Assembly: GCA_023269645.1 (NCBI GenBank)
Contig: JAHFPR010000148.1
Coordinates: forward strand, 1-5,376
Length of the DNA stretch: 5,376 bases
Reading direction: 5' to 3'
Source: Alphaproteobacteria bacterium
GTDB taxonomy: Bacteria > Pseudomonadota > Alphaproteobacteria > Rickettsiales > UBA8987
A program made the translations under genes and the position numbers. How positions within the stretch are numbered: the first letter of the stretch is position 1; each line of letters opens with the position of its first letter. The notes below the pieces were generated by a model, which worked only from the letters and a program-made list of their open reading frames with translations, searched no databases and was not told the DNA's origin. This document shows, in pieces, positions 1 to 4,855 of this stretch.

Positions 1-987
1 GAGCAGTTCGGTAAGTATAAAGGGATCAAGGCCGGCGGAAATGGCTCTATTGACCACCTTTTTGAGGTTTATGCCCCGTGGGTATCGAACAAATGCGCCG
101 CGCCCGTGCTCTCGGATCGCCCCGGCAGCCGTGGCAAGCCGCACCCGAAACCAGGTATGACGGTGGGAGAAATACGGGGAGAGCATCCGGAACTGCTCAA
201 TCAGCGTGCTATCGGGGCGGATCGCCTTTCCGTCCACAGCGGCACGGGGGTTATCGGTTATCTCGGCCAGGATGCGGCGTTCAAGGCGATTGCGGAGAAC
301 GGCGAGGCGCAGGAGCAGTTCGGCGAGGATAACCTGCGGCACACGCTGAAATGGAATCCTGAATTCCGCAAGAAATACGTGGACGCGATGGCGGAAGGGC
401 TGTCTATGACGGACTTCAAGCACGCCTGGCGGATGGGTGGTAATGAGCGACCGGATACCGCTGAGATCCAGAAACTCGCGGAGAGATTTGACATTGATTC
501 TACAGAAAATTCCCGCGAGGTCACGCTTGCGCATCTGGAAGTGACGGCGTTTTCCATATCAGAATTTATTTACGAAGCACATACCGGAAAAACGGCGGAA
601 CAGTTTAAGGAAGAGACAGGAAGGGATTTTGCCATCCAGGATGCACTCGTGGAAATCAGCCCGATAACAGCACGCACCCTGCAGCGCAAGGCACTGGAAG
701 GTGCTTTCGCGCGCGCGGTGGAGGAACGGCTGAATGTGGAGTTCAACAAAGATCCGAATATCGAATTGACGCAGGAATTACTGGAGCTGACGCAGTATGT
801 CTATGCGGCAGCGGATGGGCGCGGGCAGATTGATGCCATCAGCCGGAACTGGATGAAGACTGCAGGCCTCGAAGACCCGGACGTGGTCAAGACTGCCGAA
901 TTTCCAGAGATGCTTGAAGGGTATCTCAAGGCTCCGGCTCCCACGAACGGTGTAAAACGGAATGCTGTCACTGTGCGTTCCCGCTGA
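1..987 (+). CDS. Unrecognised hydrophilic protein, 5'-truncated by the window
   Basis: The frame is open from base 1 to the TGA at 985–987, giving 328 residues of a protein whose start lies to the left. An ATG-type start at 106 is formally possible, but the frame continues upstream without a stop and no ribosome binding site precedes it, so I read the gene as partial. There is no hydrophobic segment or signal peptide in the visible part. The last two thirds are rich in Glu, Lys, Ala and Leu and look helical. Short phrases recur: EQFGKYKG at the very start, EQFGEDNL near residue 107, and EQFKEETG near residue 200. This hints at diverged internal repeats, but the similarity is too short to be firm. 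I do not recognise a family and propose no function. Coding is supported by codon use like that of acs and by the long open frame. It ends 71 bases before acs on the same strand, so co-transcription is possible but not shown. Confidence 0.75.
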   Translation, partial: EQFGKYKGIKAGGNGSIDHLFEVYAPWVSNKCAAPVLSDRPGSRGKPHPKPGMTVGEIRGEHPELLNQRAIGADRLSVHSGTGVIGYLGQDAAFKAIAENGEAQEQFGEDNLRHTLKWNPEFRKKYVDAMAEGLSMTDFKHAWRMGGNERPDTAEIQKLAERFDIDSTENSREVTLAHLEVTAFSISEFIYEAHTGKTAEQFKEETGRDFAIQDALVEISPITARTLQRKALEGAFARAVEERLNVEFNKDPNIELTQELLELTQYVYAAADGRGQIDAISRNWMKTAGLEDPDVVKTAEFPEMLEGYLKAPAPTNGVKRNAVTVRSR

Positions 988-1030
988 TGGTAAAAACGCT
1001 TTGAAAATACGTTCCATCCGGGTAAGGTAA

Positions 1031-1051
1031 TCCCTGTAGTCCATTCAGGGA
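1031..1051 (+). promoter_or_regulatory. Small hairpin overlapping the acs ribosome binding site
   Basis: TCCCTG (1031–1036) and CAGGGA (1046–1051) are perfect inverted arms around a 9-base loop. The right arm contains most of the purine-rich stretch AGGGAGAGA (1047–1055), which serves as the Shine–Dalgarno sequence for the acs ATG at 1059. Pairing would hide part of the site. That it regulates translation is inference; a 6-bp stem can occur by chance. I saw no convincing -35/-10 pair in 988–1058. TTGAAA at about 1001 has no good partner. Confidence 0.35.
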
Positions 1052-1058
1052 GAGAACG

Positions 1059-3143
1059 ATGCCGGAATCCCAGACACTCCGCGAGCAGGAAGATGCCACG
1101 CTCATCTTCGCACCGCAGCCCGCCCGCAAGCCGCATATCACGAAAGCGGATTACGCGCGCCTTTATGCGGAATCCATCAACAATCCGGATAAGTTCTGGG
1201 CGGCGCAGGCGCAGCGGCTCGATTGGCTGAAGGAATGGCGCACGGTAAAGGAAACCAGTTTCACCGGAGATGTTTCCATCCGCTGGTTCGCGGGCGGAAA
1301 GCTGAACGTGGCTGCCAATTGTATTGACCGCCATCTGGAAAAACGCGGCGATCAGGCGGCCATCATCTGGGAGGGCGATAACCCGGCGGAATCGAAGCAT
1401 ATCACCTATAAGGAACTCCACCGCGAGGTCTGCCGCTTCGCCAATGTGCTGAAAGGGCAGGGTGTAAAGAAGGGGGATGTGGTGACGATTTATATGCCCA
1501 TGATTCCGGAAGCCGCTTACGCCATGCTTGCCTGTGCGCGTATCGGCGCGGTGCATTCCGTGGTGTTCGGAGGGTTCTCCCCGGAGGCACTGAAAGGCCG
1601 CATTGAGGATTGCCATAGCCGTGTGATTATTACTGCGGATGAGGGTGTGCGCGGGGGGAAAACCATTCCGCTGAAAGCCAATGTGGACGGGGCATTTAAC
1701 CCTCTCCCGCGTGCGGGAGAGGGCAGGGTGAGGGCAGCCACGGAATCCGATGCAAGTGCCCTCACCCCAACCCTCTCCCGCACACGGGAGAGGGAGGTCA
1801 CTGTCATCGTCATCCGCCGCACCGGCAATCCCATCGCCTGGAATCCCGCGCGCGATGTCTGGTATCACGAGGCCGCGCAGGGCATATCCGAAACCTGCGA
1901 GCCGGAGCCGATGGGTGCTGAAGACCCGCTGTTCATTCTTTACACGTCCGGTTCCACGGGCAAGCCGAAAGGCATCAAGCACACCACGGCGGGCTATTTG
2001 CTTTTCGCGGCACTCTCGCATGAAACCGTGTTCGATTATCAGGAGGGTGATATTTACTGGTGCACGGCGGATGTCGGCTGGGTGACGGGGCACAGCTATA
2101 GTGTGTATGGCCCCCTGGCCAATGGCGCGACCACGCTGATGTTCGAGGGTGTGCCGAGTTATCCGGATGCGAGCCGTTTCTGGCAGGTGATTGACAAGCA
2201 CAAGGTGACACAATTTTATACCGCGCCCACGGCGATCCGCGCGCTGCGGGCGCAAGGTGATGCGTTCGTGACGCAAACCAGCCGCAGATCCCTGCGTGTG
2301 CTCGGCTCCGTCGGCGAGCCTATCAATCCGGAGGCGTGGCTGTGGTATCACCGAGTGGTGGGTGATTCCCGCTGCCCCATCGTGGATACCTGGTGGCAGA
2401 CTGAAACCGGCGGATTCCTCATTACGCCATTCCCATATGCGACTGACCTCAAACCAGGTTCCGCCACATTACCCTTTTTTGGTGTAAAACCCGTGATCGT
2501 GGATGCAAATAATGTGGAGCTGGAAGGCGAGTGCGAGGGCAATCTCTGCATCAACGATAGCTGGCCGGGGCAGGCGTGCAGCATCCACGGCGATCATGCG
2601 CGTTTTATCGAAACCTATTTCAAGCCGTTCCCCGGCAGGTATTTTAGTGGAGATGGCTGTCGCCGCGATAAAGATGGCTATTACTGGATCACCGGTCGCT
2701 CGGATGATGTAATCAAGGTTTCCGGCCACCGCATTGGCACGGCGGAGATAGAATCCGCATTGGTGGCGCATGAGCGCGTGACGGAAGCGGCGGTGGTGGG
2801 CTATCCGCACCCCATCAAGGGGCAGGGGATTTACGTGTTTGTTCAGTGTCATTCTGAGCAAAGCGAAGGATCTCATGCGGCGGGAGATCCTTCGGCTTTG
2901 CCTCAGGATGGCACTGTGCTCCGCAAGGAACTGATTGCCTGGGTGCGGAAGGAAATCAGCGCGATTGCTACTCCGGATTTGCTGCAGTTCGTGCCGGGAT
3001 TGCCGAAAACCCGCTCCGGAAAAATCATGCGGCGTATCTTAAGGAAAATAGCGGAGAACGAGTTTGGCAATCTTGGCGATATTTCCACACTCCTCAACCC
3101 GGACGTGGTGGAAAAGATTATTGCGGGAAGGCTGAATCGGTAA
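1059..3143 (+). CDS. acs: Acetyl-CoA synthetase (AMP-forming) with two in-frame repeat insertions
   Basis: This enzyme activates acetate with ATP to acetyl-AMP and then forms acetyl-CoA in the cytoplasm (EC 6.2.1.1, ANL adenylate-forming superfamily). The start ATG follows AGGGAGAGA at 4–12 bases. Visible in order are the N-terminal Acs region, the P-loop YTSGSTGKPKG (residues 295–305), WCTADVGWVTGHSY (from 334), TWWQTETGG (444–452), YFSGDG (528–533), ITGR (544–547), and the C-terminal PKTRSGK (649–655). K655 matches the catalytic lysine K609 of E. coli, the known acetylation target in the family. The length is 694 residues against 652 in E. coli Acs. The excess falls at two places, residues 214–246 and about 598–617, each encoded by a palindromic repeat element. 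Outside these, the alignment from memory is nearly collinear, and no motif is damaged. The gene is therefore probably functional, with two extra surface loops, although reduced activity cannot be excluded. It is convergent with the small gene to its right. Confidence 0.97.
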   Translation: MPESQTLREQEDATLIFAPQPARKPHITKADYARLYAESINNPDKFWAAQAQRLDWLKEWRTVKETSFTGDVSIRWFAGGKLNVAANCIDRHLEKRGDQAAIIWEGDNPAESKHITYKELHREVCRFANVLKGQGVKKGDVVTIYMPMIPEAAYAMLACARIGAVHSVVFGGFSPEALKGRIEDCHSRVIITADEGVRGGKTIPLKANVDGAFNPLPRAGEGRVRAATESDASALTPTLSRTREREVTVIVIRRTGNPIAWNPARDVWYHEAAQGISETCEPEPMGAEDPLFILYTSGSTGKPKGIKHTTAGYLLFAALSHETVFDYQEGDIYWCTADVGWVTGHSYSVYGPLANGATTLMFEGVPSYPDASRFWQVIDKHKVTQFYTAPTAIRALRAQGDAFVTQTSRRSLRVLGSVGEPINPEAWLWYHRVVGDSRCPIVDTWWQTETGGFLITPFPYATDLKPGSATLPFFGVKPVIVDANNVELEGECEGNLCINDSWPGQACSIHGDHARFIETYFKPFPGRYFSGDGCRRDKDGYYWITGRSDDVIKVSGHRIGTAEIESALVAHERVTEAAVVGYPHPIKGQGIYVFVQCHSEQSEGSHAAGDPSALPQDGTVLRKELIAWVRKEISAIATPDLLQFVPGLPKTRSGKIMRRILRKIAENEFGNLGDISTLLNPDVVEKIIAGRLNR
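1700..1794 (+). repeat. 95-bp palindromic repeat element inside acs (family A)
   Basis: The left half (1700–1736) and right half (1757–1794) are near-perfect reverse complements around a 20-base centre. The element can also fold as three hairpins: 1700–1710 with 1713–1723 (11 bp perfect), 1726–1736 with 1757–1767 (11 bp perfect), and 1771–1780 with 1785–1794 (10 bp perfect). The CCCTCTCCCG and CGGGAGAGGG arms each occur twice. It encodes residues 214–246 of Acs, beginning NPLPRAGEGRVRA and ending in TLSRTRERE. Similar CCCTCTCCC-type palindromes are, from general knowledge, scattered through many proteobacterial genomes. In E. coli Acs the corresponding stretch is a short variable loop. Only one copy is visible in this window, so its status as a dispersed repeat rests on its structure and on general knowledge. 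Confidence 0.85.
2850..2910 (+). repeat. 61-bp palindromic repeat element inside acs (family B, copy 1)
   Basis: A long imperfect hairpin: GAAGGATCTC (2865–2874) pairs with GAGATCCTTC (2884–2893) around the loop ATGCGGCGG. The stem continues outward through CAAAGC/GCTTTG and CTGAG/CTCAG, interrupted by one-base bulges, to CAT/ATG. The flanks CAGTG (2844–2848) and CACTG (2912–2916) lengthen the stem in this copy, but they are not shared with copy 2. It encodes about residues 598–617 of Acs (HSEQSEGSHAAGDPSALPQD). This insertion lies in the C-terminal mobile domain, between the strand ending IYVFV and the helix ELIAWVRKEI. It is 50/61 identical, without gaps, to the copy at 3150–3210. Confidence 0.92.
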
Positions 3144-3149
3144 GAGTAT

Positions 3150-3210
3150 CATGTTGAGCGCAGCGAAACATCCCATGCGGCGGGATGTCCTTCGGCTACG
3201 CCTCAGGATG
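3150..3210 (+). repeat. 61-bp palindromic repeat element after acs (family B, copy 2)
   Basis: This has the same length and the same central ATGCGGCGGGA as the copy inside acs, with the right arm ending CCTCAGGATG in both. The inner stem is ACATCCC (3168–3174) with GGGATGT (3182–3188). It lies 6 bases after the acs stop codon and 8 bases before the stop codon of the convergent gene, filling nearly the whole gap. It may act as a two-way transcription end for both genes. No run of T follows in either direction, so it is not a classical intrinsic terminator, and the role is inference. Confidence 0.92.
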
Positions 3211-3218
3211 ACAGGAAA

Positions 3219-3599
3219 CTATCGCCCCCGCCTATCCGGGTCGTTGGAGGCGATGTGGAGATGCTCCAGCGGCAGGCGCGGAATGTCGGAGGTTTCCAGG
3301 GTGGCATCGCGGAAGCGGAGGGTTTTTACCTCAGGATCGAGATTGTGAATGTCCCCGGTCGCTTGATGCCGCACCGTCACGCCCAGATCGTTCCCCTGCT
3401 TATCCACATACGCCCTGATGGTATAATCTTCCTTTGAACCCTTGAAAACGGAGGTTTCCCTATCCACGGAAACTACATCATCCTGCGGCGGCGGGGTATC
3501 GGAGTGAAGCGGCTGCTGTGTCGCGCCTGCTACAAAAGTCGCGGCGGCCAGCATACCCACGGCTATCAGATTGGGGGAAGGAGAGTTATCGTCGCGCAT
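3219..3599 (-). CDS. Small protein with one N-terminal hydrophobic segment, function unknown
   Basis: This encodes 126 residues, reading from 3599 to the TAG at 3219–3221. I chose the ATG at 3597–3599 because AGGA (3607–3610 on the complement) sits 7 bases upstream; the open frame extends further but has no comparable site. Residues 11–26 (LIAVGMLAAATFVAGA) are hydrophobic and could be a membrane anchor or an uncleaved or atypical signal peptide. The N-terminus is acidic (RDD), which is unusual for a signal peptide. A Pro/Asp-rich linker follows (residues 34–41), then a soluble part with alternating charged and hydrophobic residues, such as DYTIRAYVDKQGNDLGVTV, that looks like beta strands. 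The C-terminus is charged (DPDRRGR). If exported, the soluble part would lie in the periplasm. I do not recognise the family. It is convergent with acs. Confidence 0.7.
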   Translation of the reverse strand: MRDDNSPSPNLIAVGMLAAATFVAGATQQPLHSDTPPPQDDVVSVDRETSVFKGSKEDYTIRAYVDKQGNDLGVTVRHQATGDIHNLDPEVKTLRFRDATLETSDIPRLPLEHLHIASNDPDRRGR

Positions 3600-3627
3600 G
3601 GATTTTTCCTGATTATGCCCTTCAATG

Positions 3628-3643
3628 TAACATAAAAATGTTA
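3628..3643. promoter_or_regulatory. 16-bp palindrome upstream of the 126-residue gene
   Basis: TAACAT-AAAA-ATGTTA is a perfect inverted repeat, 28 bases before the start codon at 3599 and inside an AT-rich stretch. It could be an operator for a dimeric regulator controlling the minus-strand gene. It lies downstream of the minus-strand terminator at 3669–3743, so a promoter for that gene should be nearby, but I could not find a convincing one. AT-rich palindromes of this size also arise by chance. Confidence 0.3.
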
Positions 3644-3668
3644 ATAAATCGTTAGCGGGAAGGACTAT

Positions 3669-3743
3669 AAAAACAGAAAACCTCGGCTGAAAGAACATTT
3701 TTACCTTTTGGAGGTAAGAAAGTCTTTCAACCGAGGTTTCTGT
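3669..3743 (-). terminator. Large nested hairpin terminator of the small membrane protein gene
   Basis: The arms 3673–3694 and 3723–3743 are reverse complements, with one extra A in the left arm and one G–T wobble (CCTCGG core, about 20 pairs). Inside lies a second hairpin, TTACCT (3701–3706) with AGGTAA (3712–3717). On the minus strand the outer stem runs straight into TTTTT (complement of 3669–3673), the layout of an intrinsic terminator. It begins 26 bases past the stop codon of the gene at 3770. On the plus strand no T-run follows, so it points one way only. The stem is longer than most terminators. Confidence 0.75.
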
Positions 3744-3769
3744 GCGCCGTTGGTTTTACGGTGCGTAGG

Positions 3770-4174
3770 TTATTGCGGAGGGCACAGTGCTGGAGCCAGT
3801 TTCTTCTGCGTTCGTTCAACCCATGCCCTGTTGTTTCTACGTATCCTTGCATAAATGAACGCAAAGAGACCGACATAGATAGGCACGTGGAGAAAGAACA
3901 TAGCGAGTGCAGTGCCTATGTAGTAGCCGTCAGCACCTTTGAGGAAGCCGAAAACTGCTACTGATTCACACGTGCGCCAAACCATGCGTAATGCGAGCCA
4001 GAACAGGTAGAGTAGTCCGCAGCATACCAGAAAACCGAAGGATGCTACTGAACCCCATAACCAATCCAACTCGTGAATCAAACTTGCAGAAACCAGGAAA
4101 AATATGATTCCCCAGATTGCCAATTTTCTCAATTCAATACCCAACCTTTCTTTGAGGGGTACAATCCACTGCAT
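3770..4174 (-). CDS. Small integral membrane protein, function unknown (start uncertain)
   Basis: The frame ends at 3770 and is open up to 4348. With the ATG at 4174 it encodes 134 residues (MQWIVPLKERLGIELRK…). Three hydrophobic segments are visible, at about residues 18–33, 42–64 and 88–108. The third is followed by a basic tail (RIRRNNR). I chose this start because a strong promoter motif predicts transcription from about 4244, which puts the ATG at 4270 (166 residues) upstream of the transcript. Other candidates are GTG 4180, TTG 4132, and GTG 4348 (192 residues, preceded by AGGGG at a good distance). No start below 4270 has a clear ribosome binding site. Its codon use is more AT-rich than that of acs or divK, consistent with later acquisition or weak selection. 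The promoter, three membrane segments and terminator together support a real gene. I do not recognise the family. Confidence 0.65.
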   Translation of the reverse strand: MQWIVPLKERLGIELRKLAIWGIIFFLVSASLIHELDWLWGSVASFGFLVCCGLLYLFWLALRMVWRTCESVAVFGFLKGADGYYIGTALAMFFLHVPIYVGLFAFIYARIRRNNRAWVERTQKKLAPALCPPQ

Positions 4175-4250
4175 CAGCACGTTAGAAGTGGATAATAGGA
4201 GGTGGAAACGCCGTGCGCGTTTGAAGTTATAAAAACAAGTTAATGCGTTG

Positions 4251-4279
4251 AGTGTAGCATATTTATCCATATTTGTCAA
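4251..4279 (-). promoter_or_regulatory. Sigma-70-like promoter for the small membrane protein gene
   Basis: On the minus strand TTGACA (complement of 4274–4279) is followed after exactly 17 bases by TACACT (complement of 4251–4256). The -35 box is a perfect consensus and the -10 box matches at 4 of 6 positions. The predicted transcription start is near 4244. It overlaps the upstream in-frame ATG at 4270, and this decides against that start. Confidence 0.6.
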
Positions 4280-4339
4280 AATATAGATTATTAACGGGTT
4301 TTCAGTGCGGCGCGGGTGCTGATTCCGCCCCATCCGTTC

Positions 4340-4368
4340 TTGCTTCACGCGCCAAACCCCTGTATGCT
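4340..4368 (+). promoter_or_regulatory. Candidate promoter for divK
   Basis: TTGCTT (4340–4345), a 17-base spacer, then TATGCT (4363–4368). The -10 box matches 4 of 6 and the -35 box keeps TTG. Transcription would begin near 4375, giving a leader of about 38 bases to the divK ATG. It is back to back with the promoter of the minus-strand gene. In Caulobacter, cell-cycle genes are often under CtrA, but no TTAA-N7-TTAA pair is present here. Confidence 0.4.
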
Positions 4369-4412
4369 GCCCCCGCGCGGGATAACCCGGTGAAAACTCT
4401 CAGGGAATCGAG

Positions 4413-4781
4413 ATGGCGGATAAAAAGAAAATCATGATCGTGGAGGATAACGAGCTGAACCTCAAGCTGTTTAAGGATCTCCTCGACGCGCACGAATACG
4501 AAACCGTGCAGACAGGGGATGGCAGGCAGGCGCGCCCGCTGGCGGAAAAGGAAAAGCCCGACCTCATCATCATGGATATTCAGCTCCCCTATATTTCAGG
4601 GCTGGATATTATCAAGGATTTCAAGGCGGATAAGGTGCTGCGCGAGATACCCATCGTGGCGGTGACGGCGTTCGCCATGCGGGAGGACGCGGAGCGCATT
4701 CTCGCCGCCGGCTGCGAGGATTACCTCGCCAAGCCTATCTCGATTGATGAGTTTGTCCGGACGATTCATAAATATTTGTAA
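4413..4781 (+). CDS. divK: Single-domain response regulator DivK
   Basis: A 122-residue stand-alone receiver domain with no output domain, as expected for DivK. The acidic pair E11/D12, phospho-acceptor D55 (in IIMDIQLP), T85 (in VAVTAFAM) and K107 (in LAKPIS) are all present. The stretches IVEDNELNLKLF, YETVQTGDG, MDIQLPYISGLDI and PIVAVTAFAM are nearly those of Caulobacter DivK (about 125 residues). AGGGA stands 6 bases before the ATG. In Caulobacter, DivK is phosphorylated by DivJ and dephosphorylated by PleC. It steers the DivL–CckA–CtrA pathway and is located at the cell poles; that these partners exist here is inference. pleD follows 74 bases later on the same strand, so an operon is likely. 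Confidence 0.95.
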   Translation: MADKKKIMIVEDNELNLKLFKDLLDAHEYETVQTGDGRQARPLAEKEKPDLIIMDIQLPYISGLDIIKDFKADKVLREIPIVAVTAFAMREDAERILAAGCEDYLAKPISIDEFVRTIHKYL

Positions 4782-4789
4782 AGGGCGTG

Positions 4790-4848
4790 ACTCGTTAATC
4801 GTTATTCGTTAATGGGCTAATAACGATTAACGAGTAACGATTAACGGA
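4790..4848 (+). repeat. Inverted array of 7-bp repeats between divK and pleD
   Basis: Three units of form NNCGTTA stand head to tail (CTCGTTA, ATCGTTA, TTCGTTA; 4791–4811). After a 9-base gap follow four units of the reverse form TAACGNN (TAACGAT, TAACGAG, TAACGAT, TAACGGA; 4821–4848). The arms 4790–4806 and 4819–4835 pair as a perfect 17-bp stem with a 12-base loop. The fourth right-hand unit is unpaired in that fold and supplies the GGA that starts the pleD ribosome binding site. No T-run follows, so this is not an intrinsic terminator. It begins 9 bases after divK ends. Confidence 0.85.
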
Positions 4849-4855
4849 AAAAGAA

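Noticed and set aside
78..332. 84-residue open frame on the plus strand
   Set aside because: It overlaps the better-supported frame running from base 1 to 987 and has an Arg/Gly-rich, shadow-like composition.
801..2351. 516-residue open frame on the minus strand
   Set aside because: It lies opposite acs and the preceding gene, its protein resembles no family, and its low-complexity stretches are the repeat read backwards. It is a shadow of a certain gene in GC-rich DNA.
1059..3143. acs as a pseudogene broken by insertions
   Set aside because: The frame is continuous, both inserts keep phase, and all catalytic and binding motifs including K655 are present.
3151..3348. 65-residue plus-strand frame beginning in the repeat copy after acs
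   Set aside because: Its first third is the repeat element, and the rest lies opposite the 126-residue gene. It has no ribosome binding site.
3761..3964. 67-residue plus-strand frame
   Set aside because: It is opposite the membrane protein gene, whose promoter, terminator and membrane segments make the minus strand the coding one.
4790..4848. CtrA binding sites (TTAA-N7-TTAA) near divK and pleD
   Set aside because: TTAA pairs occur in the heptamer array, but with 10 rather than 7 bases between them. The TTAA at 4291 and the TTAA near 3641 lack a properly spaced partner.
4790..4848. Replication origin iterons or a CRISPR array
   Set aside because: The units are only 7 bp, arranged as two opposed blocks that form one hairpin, without spacers, a DnaA-box pattern, or rep or cas genes nearby.
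4790..4848. Intrinsic terminator ending the divK transcript
   Set aside because: The stem is AT-rich and followed by A and G, with no T-run on the plus strand.
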